Positions 33,494-43,730 of a stretch of 64,000 nucleotides of DNA are shown here, one piece after another. The DNA is taken from assembly GCF_900582625.1 (NCBI RefSeq), contig NZ_UTIQ01000241.1, forward strand, positions 620,001 to 684,000, read 5' to 3'. The notes under the pieces were generated by a model. It was not told the DNA's origin and did no database searches. It was given only the letters and a program-made list of their open reading frames with translations. The position numbers and the translations under genes were made by a program. Position 1 is the first letter of the stretch; each line of letters opens with the position of its first letter. Origin of the DNA: Pseudomonas viridiflava. Its GTDB lineage: Bacteria > Pseudomonadota > Gammaproteobacteria > Pseudomonadales > Pseudomonadaceae.

Positions 33494-33808
33494 GAGGAAC
33501 CCAGCTTCTATGAGAGGTGTCTTGATAAGGGGAGGCACAAGCCGAAGGGCTTATGCGCAGCGATAAGTAGGTCAGCCTAGCCATCGCTTGGGCGCGAGCC
33601 AAGTGCCTGCAAGGCAACCGGTCGAGCGGGCTCACGCGTGTGTCGCAAAGCTACCGGAATGTGCCGAACAGGGCAAACCGGCACTCGTCGGCATAGCTGG
33701 CACTTTGCCACACATGTAGGCATTCTTAGCCGTTTTGGACGACCTGCCGCCGTTGGCAGCCGTTAACCTGCTACATCTGTAGTAGCCGTCAGCGCAGGAT
33801 TTTCGCCA
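33494..33808. other. Divergent ettA/morA intergenic region
   Basis: This 315-base gap holds the promoters of both genes but no convincing consensus element was found. It contains a short inverted word, CTAC-ATCT-GTAG, around 33770-33783. No small reading frame with a ribosome site is seen. Confidence 0.6.
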
Positions 33809-36800
33809 GTGCCTCGATCTCTCACCCATAAGCGCGTCCCCGGCGATCCACTCGCCGCTTCCTTGCCGAATTCGGTAAAGGGCGCATTGGTGGCGCTCGT
33901 TGTGCTGATGCTGGGCCTGCTGTTCTGGCAGCTGTATCACGAGGTGCAGCAGAGCGCCGAGAGTCGTGAAAAACGCGAGCATGAATACAGCCACCAACTT
34001 GCCGAGCACATTGGGCTGAATATCAAGCTGCGTGCCGAGGCGGCCATTGCCCTGCTGAGCCAGACCGCCGAGCAACCGCCTGCGCCCGCGCAAACCGGCA
34101 AACTGCTCAATAGCCTGCGCTCCGCTTTCCCCTCGATTGAAAGCATGGTCTGGCTTGATGCCGACGGCCGCATCATCGCTGACACCAAGGTCGGAGCCAC
34201 CGATGCCGGGTTCATTGGCGCGTTACGTCAGCGCAATCAGGGCCAAACCTACCAGTACGTGTTCAATCCTGATGGCGAAGGCGTGGTCTATGCCTTTCTG
34301 CACAAGGCCGACAACAGCGGCGACTGGGTAGCCCGCATCACGCTCGCGCAAGTGCGCCGGGCCATCGCTGAGCTGTATACCGGCCAGCACCGCTGGCAGT
34401 TGATCGATCATCAATCCGAGCGAGTTTTGGCCGAGCACCCTGAGTCAGGCCACGCTCAGGCGCATCCGGAAGAAGCAGCGGTGAAGGGCGATTCGGCGCA
34501 TCTGGTGCCCTTGCCCGGCACCGACCTGATGGTGCGCAGCCAGTTCGATCATCGGCACGGCTGGTCGGAGCAGCTATCTGCCATCACCGGCAAATTGCTG
34601 CTGTTCATGGCGTGTGCATTCCTGGCCCTGCTGGCACTTGTGCGTTTACTGCGAGAACAGCGCCGTCTGCGTGAAATGACCACCGCATCGCGGCGCGAAC
34701 TGCGCGATGCCGCCACCGCGCTCAGTGCTATCGAAGAACGCGTAGTGGTGACGGACGTGACCGGCCATGTGCGCTACCTGAACCCACAAGCGGCCGTGCT
34801 GTTTGGCATGCAAACGTATGAAGCGCGCGGCCGGCATTTGCTCGATCTGCTGCCAGGGCTGGACCCGGCGTTATTGACAGACGCTGAGCAGTTCGAGGAC
34901 GGCAACCCCGAGTGGATTGAGCTGGAGCAGCACGACCAGGTGCGCGTGTTCAGCATCACCCGCAGCGTGTTCAAAGACGGCGAGGAACACAGCCAGCCAG
35001 GGCACGTGTGGGTGCTGCGCGATGCCACCGAGCAGCAGATGGCGCTGCACATTCTTGAAGACACGCGCCGCCGTTATCAGGACATTTTCGAAGGCAGCGG
35101 CGTGGCCCACTGCGTACTCGACCTGGCCGATCTGCGCACCTATCTGCACATTCACAACATCAACAGCCTGAGCGAGTTCGATCACTGGCTGCAGACCTAC
35201 CCTAACCTGCACGAGGAGCTGATTCAGCACCTGCATATCACCGAACTCAACCAGGTGGCGCAGCAACTCCTGGGCGTCGAGTCCACGCGCGAGCTGTGGG
35301 ATCACTTGGTTGATGTGGGCCCCATCGTGCCGGAGAACGTGCGCTACCAATTGATTGGCGCGGTGCTGAGCAAGCAGCGGCAAATCGAGATGGAAAGCCA
35401 GATTCTTACGCCGCAAGGCCACGAGCGACATCTGTGGTTGGTGCTGCGCTTGCCCGAGCAGAACGATGATTTCCACGCGGTGACGGTGAGCATGAGCGAC
35501 ATCACCGCACGCAAGCGCATCGAACTGTCGCTGATCGAGCGCGAGCGTTTCTGGTCGGATGTGGCGCGCGCGGTACCCGACACGCTGTATGTGCACGACA
35601 TGACCGACCGCCGCGTGCTGTTCAGCAACAATCGGCTGGGACAGCAACTGGGTTACAGCGGCAAAGAGTTACGCGACATGCCCGGGCATTTCTGGGAAGT
35701 GGTGTTGCACCCCGACGACGCTGAGCAATACGCGCGCATGCGCAGCCTGCAACAGGTAGTGGGCGACGGTCACTTGCTGCAATGCCACCTGCGCTGGCGC
35801 CACCGCGACGGCAGCTGGCATTGGTTCGATATTCGCGAACAAGCCTTGAGCCGCACGCCCGAAGGCCGTGTGCATCGCCTGATCGGAGTGGCCAAAGATG
35901 TCACCGATCAGATCGAAGCCAGCGAGCTGATGCGCAACAACGAGCGACGTTATCGCTTACTGGCCGAGAACATCAGCGACGTTATCTTCACCACCGACAA
36001 CAACCTGCAGCTCGACTACGTCAGCCCATCGGCGCTGGCCATGTTCGGCTATACGCCGGAATGGATTATCAGCAACGGCTTTCACCCGCTGGCGGCCAAC
36101 CCGCGCCAGCTGGCCGATGTCGACCAGTTGCTGCTGCGGGTGCGCGCGGCATTAAGCGACCCGCAGCGCCTGCGCGACCTGCGTCAGCAATTGGCGACGC
36201 GGTTGTTTATGGTCGATTGCGTGCGCGCCGACGGCCACAAACTGCCCACCGAAATGCGCCTGACCTTGATGTGGGACCAGGACGGCCGCTTTGAAGGCAT
36301 GCTCGGCGTGGGTCGCAATATCAGCGAGCAGCGCCGCGCCGAGAAAGATTTGCGCATGGCTGCCACGGTGTTCGAACACTCCACGGCAGCCATTCTGGTC
36401 ACCGACCCGGCCGGCTATATCGTGCAGGTCAACGAAGCGTTTTGTCGGGTCAGCGGCTACACCAGCGCTCAGGTGCTCGACCAACAGCCGGGCATGTTGA
36501 TGGCCGATGGGCAACAGACCAGCCACCAGGCGTACATCCTCAGTCAGCTCGGGCAGAACGGCAGTTGGGAAGGCGAGGTGTGGCTCAAACGTCGCAATCA
36601 GGAAAACTTCCCGGCCTGGGTGGGCATTACGGCGGTGCACGACGATGAAGGCGACCTGGTCAGCTACGTCAGCTTTTTCAGCGATATCAGTGAACGCAAA
36701 GCCAGCGAGCAACGCATTCACCGCCTGGCGTATTACGACGCGCTGACCAACCTGCCCAACCGCACGCTGTTCCAGGACCGTCTGCACACCGCCTTGCAGC

Positions 36801-38038
36801 ATGCCGAGCGGCATCTGGAGTGGGTGGTGCTGATGTTCCTCGACCTCGACCGCTTCAAGCCCATCAACGACTCGCTCGGCCACGCCGCCGGCGACCGTAT
36901 GCTCAAAGACGTGGCGCAGCGTCTGGCCGCCTGCGTGGAGGTGGAGGACACCGTCGCGCGTATGGGCGGTGACGAATTCACCTTGCTGCTGCGCGCACGC
37001 GACACCCGCGACGGCGCCCTCACCCGCGCCATTCATGTGGCCGAACAGATTCTGGCCAGCCTGTCGCAGCCGTTCATTCTGGAAGGCCGTGAGTTCTTCG
37101 TCACCGCCAGTATTGGCATCGCCCTCAGCCCGCAAGACGGCGACGAGCTGAGCCAATTGATGAAGAACGCCGACACCGCCATGTACCACGCCAAAGAGCG
37201 CGGCAAAAACAACTTCCAGTTTTATCAGGCCGCCATGAACGCCACGGCGCTGGAACGCCTGGAGCTGGAAAGCGACCTGCGCCACGCCCTTGATCAGAAG
37301 CAATTCGTGCTCTATTACCAGCCGCAATTCAGCGCCAACGGCCAACGGCTTATTGGCGCGGAAGCGTTGTTGCGCTGGCAGCATCCGCACCGCGGCCTGG
37401 TGGCGCCGAATGAATTTATTCCGGTGCTCGAAGAACTGGGTCTGGTGGTCGACGTGGGCGACTGGGTGTTGGTGGAAGCCTGCCGACAAATGAACGCCTG
37501 GCATGCGCAGGGTGTGAAGGTGCCGAAAGTGTCGGTCAACCTGTCGGCCCGGCAATTCGCCGAAGGCCAGCTCGGCCAACGCATCGCGCATATTCTAAAA
37601 ACCAGTGGCTTGAGCCCGAGCTGCCTGGAGTTGGAGCTGACCGAAAGCATTCTGATGCGCGACGTGGAAGAAACCATGCAGGTGCTGGTGGGCTTCAAGC
37701 AGCTGGGGCTGAGCATTGCCGTGGACGACTTCGGCACCGGTTATTCCTCGCTCAATTACCTCAAGCAGTTCCCCATCGACGTGCTGAAAATCGACCGCAG
37801 TTTTGTCGATGGCCTGCCCAGCGGCGAGCAGGACGCGCAAATTGCCCGCGCCATTATCGCCATGGCCCACAGCCTCAACCTGGCGGTGATCGCCGAAGGC
37901 GTCGAAACCCAGGAACAGCTCGACTTCCTGCGCGAGCATGGCTGCGACGAAGTGCAGGGCTACTTGCTCGGCAAGCCCATGACCGCCCACCAACTGGCGG
38001 CTCAGTTCAGCGGCAACGCGCTGTTTATGCTGAGCTAA
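33809..38038 (+). CDS. morA: MorA, membrane PAS-GGDEF-EAL cyclic-di-GMP regulator
   Basis: A 1409-residue protein, near the length of P. aeruginosa MorA. Two membrane helices (about 25-42 and 264-282) bracket a periplasmic sensor region. Several PAS domains follow (about 300, 575, 710 and 850), then GGDEF (from about 972) and EAL (from about 1170). The cyclase motif GGDEF (1053-1057) is intact, as are the phosphodiesterase motifs EALLRW and DDFGTGYSS, so both activities are possible. MorA controls motility, biofilm and protease secretion in Pseudomonas. The start is a GTG with AGGA about 10 bases upstream. glyA follows, as in PAO1. Confidence 0.95.
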   Translation: MPRSLTHKRVPGDPLAASLPNSVKGALVALVVLMLGLLFWQLYHEVQQSAESREKREHEYSHQLAEHIGLNIKLRAEAAIALLSQTAEQPPAPAQTGKLLNSLRSAFPSIESMVWLDADGRIIADTKVGATDAGFIGALRQRNQGQTYQYVFNPDGEGVVYAFLHKADNSGDWVARITLAQVRRAIAELYTGQHRWQLIDHQSERVLAEHPESGHAQAHPEEAAVKGDSAHLVPLPGTDLMVRSQFDHRHGWSEQLSAITGKLLLFMACAFLALLALVRLLREQRRLREMTTASRRELRDAATALSAIEERVVVTDVTGHVRYLNPQAAVLFGMQTYEARGRHLLDLLPGLDPALLTDAEQFEDGNPEWIELEQHDQVRVFSITRSVFKDGEEHSQPGHVWVLRDATEQQMALHILEDTRRRYQDIFEGSGVAHCVLDLADLRTYLHIHNINSLSEFDHWLQTYPNLHEELIQHLHITELNQVAQQLLGVESTRELWDHLVDVGPIVPENVRYQLIGAVLSKQRQIEMESQILTPQGHERHLWLVLRLPEQNDDFHAVTVSMSDITARKRIELSLIERERFWSDVARAVPDTLYVHDMTDRRVLFSNNRLGQQLGYSGKELRDMPGHFWEVVLHPDDAEQYARMRSLQQVVGDGHLLQCHLRWRHRDGSWHWFDIREQALSRTPEGRVHRLIGVAKDVTDQIEASELMRNNERRYRLLAENISDVIFTTDNNLQLDYVSPSALAMFGYTPEWIISNGFHPLAANPRQLADVDQLLLRVRAALSDPQRLRDLRQQLATRLFMVDCVRADGHKLPTEMRLTLMWDQDGRFEGMLGVGRNISEQRRAEKDLRMAATVFEHSTAAILVTDPAGYIVQVNEAFCRVSGYTSAQVLDQQPGMLMADGQQTSHQAYILSQLGQNGSWEGEVWLKRRNQENFPAWVGITAVHDDEGDLVSYVSFFSDISERKASEQRIHRLAYYDALTNLPNRTLFQDRLHTALQHAERHLEWVVLMFLDLDRFKPINDSLGHAAGDRMLKDVAQRLAACVEVEDTVARMGGDEFTLLLRARDTRDGALTRAIHVAEQILASLSQPFILEGREFFVTASIGIALSPQDGDELSQLMKNADTAMYHAKERGKNNFQFYQAAMNATALERLELESDLRHALDQKQFVLYYQPQFSANGQRLIGAEALLRWQHPHRGLVAPNEFIPVLEELGLVVDVGDWVLVEACRQMNAWHAQGVKVPKVSVNLSARQFAEGQLGQRIAHILKTSGLSPSCLELELTESILMRDVEETMQVLVGFKQLGLSIAVDDFGTGYSSLNYLKQFPIDVLKIDRSFVDGLPSGEQDAQIARAIIAMAHSLNLAVIAEGVETQEQLDFLREHGCDEVQGYLLGKPMTAHQLAAQFSGNALFMLS

Positions 38039-38093
38039 AGGTCTGCTGCGGGCTTTCCGGAAAAAATGCCAACACAATGAGCGGCACTTGTCG

Positions 38094-38118
38094 GGCACAT
38101 GACCGACCGTCATGTGCC
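38094..38118. promoter_or_regulatory. Perfect inverted repeat between morA and glyA
   Basis: GGCACATGAC and GTCATGTGCC form perfect 10-base arms around a 5-base spacer. There is no T run after it, so it is a poor intrinsic terminator. It lies about 130 bases upstream of glyA and may be an operator or a stem in the glyA leader. Confidence 0.45.
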
Positions 38119-38245
38119 TGTTTCCGACGTTTCCGGTAGAATCGCCCGCTTCCAATCTTCGGGCCAGCACAACCGCTGCTGGGCTAAGGTCAGGCAGTTT
38201 GGCCGACGACCGGAAGATCGTTAATGACCTTTACAGGAGTCCGCC

Positions 38246-39499
<1,254 letters not shown>

Positions 39500-39537
39500 G
39501 CCCAAGTGCTGCCTTTATTCACGAAGGCGCAGAAACG

Positions 39538-39564
39538 AAAAAGCCCGGCCAAGAGCCGGGCTTT
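39538..39564. terminator. Bidirectional terminator between glyA and pagL
   Basis: Arms AAAAGCCCGGC and GCCGGGCTTTT with a CAAGA loop, between two converging genes. Confidence 0.92.
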
Positions 39565-39584
39565 TTTATGCCTGCAGCGTGGCC

Positions 39585-40097
39585 TTAGAAGGCGACGCGG
39601 TAGTGCACGGTGTACGCCTCAACACCATCGTTCGGCTGGCTGATGCCGGCGTTGGAGTAGTGAATAGCGCGCAGGCCCACTTCCTGGCCGGCGAAGCGCA
39701 GGCCCAGGCCCAGGCGGTCTTCGAATTGGAAGGAGGAACCCAGATCGTTGGTTTCCAGCTCGGTGTTGGCGAACAGGGCCACGCCAATACCGGCTTCTAC
39801 ATAAGGGCGAACGTTTTCGCCGGCGAACTCGTAAACGAACACCGGGGCGAACGACACACTGTGGTTGCTGGAGGTTTTATCACCATCCCAGTACGTGTAA
39901 CCCGCATCCCAGTAACCGGTCAGACGACCGACGTCGCTCTGCCACCAACTGGTGCCGAAATCGAACTGAGTACCCAAGCGGTAAACCATCGTCGAATCAC
40001 CTGTTTGACCAATGGCCACGGTGACATCGGCGGCATGCGCGGAAAGGGACAAACCAAGGGAAAGGGCTGCAGACGCAACCAAGGAAATCAACTTCAT
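39585..40097 (-). CDS. pagL: PagL-type lipid A 3-O-deacylase
   Basis: A 170-residue outer-membrane beta-barrel enzyme that removes the 3-O acyl chain of lipid A. A signal peptide ends at SAHAAD (about residue 23). The active-site pair His146 and Ser148 lies in IHYSNAGIS, with Glu160 as the likely third residue, and the chain ends in phenylalanine as outer-membrane proteins do. It lies beside murI, the position of PA4661 in P. aeruginosa. Confidence 0.93.
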   Translation of the reverse strand: MKLISLVASAALSLGLSLSAHAADVTVAIGQTGDSTMVYRLGTQFDFGTSWWQSDVGRLTGYWDAGYTYWDGDKTSSNHSVSFAPVFVYEFAGENVRPYVEAGIGVALFANTELETNDLGSSFQFEDRLGLGLRFAGQEVGLRAIHYSNAGISQPNDGVEAYTVHYRVAF

Positions 40098-40147
40098 CGC
40101 AACGTCCTTTGTATCAGGTTGATCACAGATATCTGCGTAACGGCTGA

Positions 40148-40172
40148 ATTATAGAAATATTGGCTATAAACG
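40148..40172 (-). promoter_or_regulatory. Candidate pagL promoter with PhoP-box-like half site
   Basis: On the minus strand a perfect TATAAT (-10) lies at 40153-40148. A CGTTTA word (40172-40167), 13 bases before it, resembles one half of a PhoP box (GTTTA repeats), and a weaker GGTTGA lies further upstream. No normal -35 is seen, which is usual for PhoP-activated promoters. The regulator assignment is tentative. Confidence 0.4.
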
Positions 40173-40247
40173 AAAGACTCAACCCGCATTAAACGGCATT
40201 GAAAGCTCACCCATGTTCGTGGGAAACGGTTCCAAGTGCCGGTGACT

Positions 40248-41042
40248 CTACCGCCCTAGCGGCGCAACGCTGGCCTCTCTGCCAAGTAGGAGCGGCAGTA
40301 CCTGAATTAGGTTCGATAAATTTCCACTCGACCATAAACGGGTGGCGGAACCGGGCTGATCGGCGAGCAAATTCTGTTCACTGAGCAGCCGTTGCAGCTG
40401 CCGAGCGACCGCCATGCCGGTGTCGATGAGGGTCACCGAGGGCGGTACCAATTCCAGCAATAAGGGTTTGATAAACGGGTAATGGGTACAGCCCAGAATC
40501 AACGTGTCACACCCTTGCGCCAGCAGCGGCTCGACGTAACTGCGCAGCAGCTCACGAGTGACTTCGCTGTGCAGCTCGCCCGCTTCAATCAATTCAACCA
40601 ACCCCGGGCAGGGCCGCGTGATAACCCGTACGTCGCTGGCGAAACGGTCGAGCAAGGCGGCGAACTTGGCGCTCCGCAAGGTGCCGGTCGTGGCCAGCAC
40701 ACCGACCACGCCGCTTCGCGTTGCCGCCGCAGCCGGCTTCACCGCGGGCTCCATGCCGATGATGGGCAACTGCGGATATTGCTCGCGCAGCTCGTTGATG
40801 CCCGCCGCGGTGGCGGTATTGCACGCCACCACAAGCGCCTTGGCGCCCTGCTCCATTAAAAAGTCGGTGATGACGGCGCTGCGCTGACGGATGAACTCAG
40901 GCGTTTTCTCGCCGTAGGGAACGTGGCCGCTGTCAGCGACATACAGCAAGGTTTCGTTGGGCAACAGGCGCTGAATCTCGCCCAGCACGGAGAGCCCGCC
41001 AACGCCCGAATCGAACACGCCGACCGGCGCCGACTTGCTCAT
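40248..41042 (-). CDS. murI: MurI, glutamate racemase
   Basis: A 264-residue racemase that supplies D-glutamate for peptidoglycan. The catalytic cysteines are Cys74 (VVACNTATAA) and the one in LGCTHYPF. The start MSKSAPVGVFDSGVGG overlaps the moeB stop as ATGA, which fixes it and shows coupled translation. It is the last gene of the hemA-prfA-prmC-moeB-murI run. Confidence 0.96.
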   Translation of the reverse strand: MSKSAPVGVFDSGVGGLSVLGEIQRLLPNETLLYVADSGHVPYGEKTPEFIRQRSAVITDFLMEQGAKALVVACNTATAAGINELREQYPQLPIIGMEPAVKPAAAATRSGVVGVLATTGTLRSAKFAALLDRFASDVRVITRPCPGLVELIEAGELHSEVTRELLRSYVEPLLAQGCDTLILGCTHYPFIKPLLLELVPPSVTLIDTGMAVARQLQRLLSEQNLLADQPGSATRLWSSGNLSNLIQVLPLLLGREASVAPLGR

Positions 41043-41800
41043 GGGCGAGACCCGCACACCGCGCAGGCGGGGTCGCGTTTAACTCGCAACTCGCGAAAGC
41101 GCGAGCCCAGTGCGTCGATCAGCAACAGTCGGCCCACCAGCGGCTCACCAAAACCGGCGAGCAGCTTCAAGGCTTCAAGCGCCTGCAACGAGCCGACCAG
41201 TCCTACCAACGGCCCCACCACGCCGGCTTCGCTACAAGTCAGCTCAGCTTCGCTGCCATGCCCGTACAGACAGTGATAGCAAGGACTGCTGGTTTGGCGC
41301 GGATCGAACACCGACAGCTGGCCTTCAAGGCGAATTGCCGCGCCACTCACCAGCGGCTTCCCGGCCGCGACGCAGGCGGCGTTCACTGCTTCGCGCGTGC
41401 CGAAATTGTCGGAGCAGTCCAGCACCAGATCCACCGCTGCAACGGCCGCGCTCATGCTGTCGGCATCCAGCGCTCGGCGGTGTGCGTGCAGGCTTACCTG
41501 CGGATTGATCGCCCGCAATCGGGCCTGCATCGAATCGACCTTGGTCTGACCGACGCTGGCGGTGTCGTGGGCAATCTGGCGTTGCAGGTTGGTGACGTCG
41601 ACGGTATCGAAGTCTGCCAAATGCAGCTCCCCGACGCCCGCTGCCGCCAGGTAAAGCGCCACCGGCGAACCGAGGCCACCTAGCCCTACGATCAGCGCGC
41701 GGCTGTTTTTCAGCCGTAGCTGGCCGTCGATGTCGATTTGGCTGAGCAGAATCTGCCGGCTGTAGCGCAGCAGTTCTTCATCCGTAAGCGAGTCATGCAT
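41039..41800 (-). CDS. moeB: MoeB, molybdopterin-synthase adenylyltransferase
   Basis: A 253-residue E1-like enzyme that adenylates the C-terminus of MoaD for molybdopterin synthesis. The nucleotide-binding segment is ALIVGLGGLGSPVALYLA; zinc cysteine pairs are CYHCLYG and CAVCG. The ATG giving MHDSLTDEELLRYSRQ overlaps the end of prmC by 8 bases; a longer frame upstream lies inside prmC and is not used. It ends in an ATGA overlap with murI. Confidence 0.95.
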   Translation of the reverse strand: MHDSLTDEELLRYSRQILLSQIDIDGQLRLKNSRALIVGLGGLGSPVALYLAAAGVGELHLADFDTVDVTNLQRQIAHDTASVGQTKVDSMQARLRAINPQVSLHAHRRALDADSMSAAVAAVDLVLDCSDNFGTREAVNAACVAAGKPLVSGAAIRLEGQLSVFDPRQTSSPCYHCLYGHGSEAELTCSEAGVVGPLVGLVGSLQALEALKLLAGFGEPLVGRLLLIDALGSRFRELRVKRDPACAVCGSRP

Positions 41801-42644
41801 TGTCGTAACGCCCCAGGCTGATTCGTTCATGGCCGCCCAAATCGCGACGGCTTTCAATGGCATTAAAGCCTTGTGCTGCCAGCAGCTCACGGACGGCGGC
41901 AGCCTGGTCAAAACCGTGTTCCAACAACAGCCAGCCGCCGGCAACCAAATGCGCGGGGGCGTGCTGAATGATCAAGCGAATATCGTCCAGCCCATCCTGG
42001 CCGGACACTAACGCACTGGCGGGTTCGAAGCGCACGTCGCCTTCGTCCAGGTGGTGATCGTCGGCGCGTATATAAGGAGGGTTGCTGACGATCAGGGCGA
42101 AGCGCTGAGCAGCGACGGCGCTGAACCAGTGACTGTGGCGAAAGCCCGCATTGGTGAGTTTGAGGCGCAGCCGATTGCGCTCGGCCAACGCCACCGCTTC
42201 GGGCACGCGATCAACGCCCGTTACCGTCCAGCCCGGTCGTTCGGTCGCGAGGGCCAAGGCGATAGCGCCGGTACCCGTGCCTAGATCGAGCGCCGCGATA
42301 GGGTTATGCGGCAACAACTCAAGGGCGGTTTCAACCAGCAGTTCGGTATCGGGGCGAGGAATCAGGGTGTGCGGCGCTACTTCCAGGTCCAAGCTCCAGA
42401 AGCCTTGCTGGCCAAGAATGTAGGCGACGGGTTCGCCTTGCTGGCGGCGGACGATAGCGGCGTGAAAACGTTGCAGCTGTTCAGCATCGAGTTCGCGCTC
42501 CGGCCACGTGCGCAAGTAACTGCGCGGCTTGCCCAGCGCTGCGGCAAGCAAAAGCTCGACGTCCAATTGCGCGGTGTCTGAGCCCGGCAACGTCACGCTG
42601 GCCAGCAGGTACTGAATGCTCGAGGCGCCGCCTTGGCCAGTCAA
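41793..42644 (-). CDS. prmC: PrmC (HemK), release factor glutamine methyltransferase
   Basis: A 283-residue S-adenosylmethionine methyltransferase that methylates the GGQ glutamine of release factors. Motif I is ALDLGTGTGAIAL and the substrate motif is SNPPYI. It lies right after prfA, its substrate gene. The start appears to be a TTG at 42644, just 3 bases past the prfA stop; no ATG exists nearby in frame, so this start is likely but unusual. Confidence 0.94.
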   Translation of the reverse strand: MTGQGGASSIQYLLASVTLPGSDTAQLDVELLLAAALGKPRSYLRTWPERELDAEQLQRFHAAIVRRQQGEPVAYILGQQGFWSLDLEVAPHTLIPRPDTELLVETALELLPHNPIAALDLGTGTGAIALALATERPGWTVTGVDRVPEAVALAERNRLRLKLTNAGFRHSHWFSAVAAQRFALIVSNPPYIRADDHHLDEGDVRFEPASALVSGQDGLDDIRLIIQHAPAHLVAGGWLLLEHGFDQAAAVRELLAAQGFNAIESRRDLGGHERISLGRYDNA

Positions 42645-42647
42645 CGG

Positions 42648-43730
42648 TCAGTCTCCCAGCGCGGCCAATTGATCGGCCTGGTATTCGCTGAGCAGCGGTT
42701 CGATCACAGCGTCAACGCCACCGGCCAACACGTCGTCCAAGTTATAGAGCGTCAGGTTGATGCGGTGATCAGTGACGCGGCCCTGGGGAAAGTTGTACGT
42801 GCGAATGCGCTCGGAGCGATCACCCGAGCCAACGAGCAAGCGACGCGTGTCGGAGATTTCTTTGTGCGCCGCTGCTTCTTGTTGATCGTTGAGTTTGGCT
42901 GACAGCCAGGCCATCGCCTTGGCGCGGTTCTTGTGCTGCGACCGCTCTTCCTGGCACTCGACAACGATGCCGGACGGAAGGTGGGTAATGCGGATCGCCG
43001 AGTCGGTTTTGTTTACGTGCTGACCGCCCGCGCCGGAAGAACGGTACGTGTCGACGCGCAAGTCTGCCGGGTTGATTTCGATCGCTTGTTGCTCATCGGG
43101 CTCGGGCAATACCGCGACGGTGCAGGCCGATGTATGAATGCGACCCTGCGACTCGGTTTCCGGCACGCGCTGCACGCGATGCGCGCCGGACTCAAACTTG
43201 AGTTTGGCGTACACGTTGTCGCCTTCCACACGGGCGATGACTTCTTTATAGCCGCCGTGCTCACCGACGTTTTCCGACAGGATTTCCACGCGCCAGCCAC
43301 GCTTTTCGGCGTAACGCGAGTACATGCGAAACAGATCGCCGGAGAAAATCGCGGCCTCGTCGCCACCGGTACCGGCGCGCACTTCGAGAAATACGTTGCG
43401 GCCGTCGTTAGGGTCTTTGGGCAACAGCATGCGTTGCAGGCGGGCTTCCAGATCGGCCAGCAACGCTTTGCTGTCGGCTACTTCTTGCTCGGCCATTTCG
43501 CGCATGTCCGGGTCGCTGTCTTTGAGCAGCGCCTGGGCGCCCTGCATGTCGGCAGTGACTTTGCGGAATTCCTGCAACAGCTGCACCACCGGCTCGACCT
43601 CGGCGTACTCCTTGGAATACGCGCGGAACTTGCTCTGATCGCTGATCACCTCGGCGTCGCCCAGCAGCGCCGTCAGTTCTTCGTAGCGGTCGTGGATCAT
43701 GTCCAGTTTATTCAGCAGTGACGCTTTCAT
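42648..43730 (-). CDS. prfA: PrfA, peptide chain release factor 1
   Basis: A 360-residue factor that reads UAA and UAG stop codons. The GGQ motif is in SSGAGGQHVNKTDSA (about residue 235), the site modified by PrmC. The start ATGA overlaps the hemA stop. Length and motifs are all normal. Confidence 0.97.
   Translation of the reverse strand: MKASLLNKLDMIHDRYEELTALLGDAEVISDQSKFRAYSKEYAEVEPVVQLLQEFRKVTADMQGAQALLKDSDPDMREMAEQEVADSKALLADLEARLQRMLLPKDPNDGRNVFLEVRAGTGGDEAAIFSGDLFRMYSRYAEKRGWRVEILSENVGEHGGYKEVIARVEGDNVYAKLKFESGAHRVQRVPETESQGRIHTSACTVAVLPEPDEQQAIEINPADLRVDTYRSSGAGGQHVNKTDSAIRITHLPSGIVVECQEERSQHKNRAKAMAWLSAKLNDQQEAAAHKEISDTRRLLVGSGDRSERIRTYNFPQGRVTDHRINLTLYNLDDVLAGGVDAVIEPLLSEYQADQLAALGD

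Noticed and set aside
32132..33580. 482-residue plus-strand reading frame
   Set aside because: Antisense shadow of ettA; composition is of the repetitive shadow type.
33711..33730. Second sigma-54 promoter (TGGCAC word in the ettA/morA gap)
   Set aside because: The TGGCAC near 33698 is followed by GC at the wrong distance, so the GG-N10-GC rule fails.
36152..37591. 479-residue minus-strand reading frame
   Set aside because: Antisense shadow of the GGDEF/EAL part of morA, whose motifs are intact on the plus strand.
41801..41944. 48-codon N-terminal extension of MoeB
   Set aside because: It lies wholly within prmC in another frame; the ATG at 41800 matches the family start and overlaps prmC by only 8 bases.
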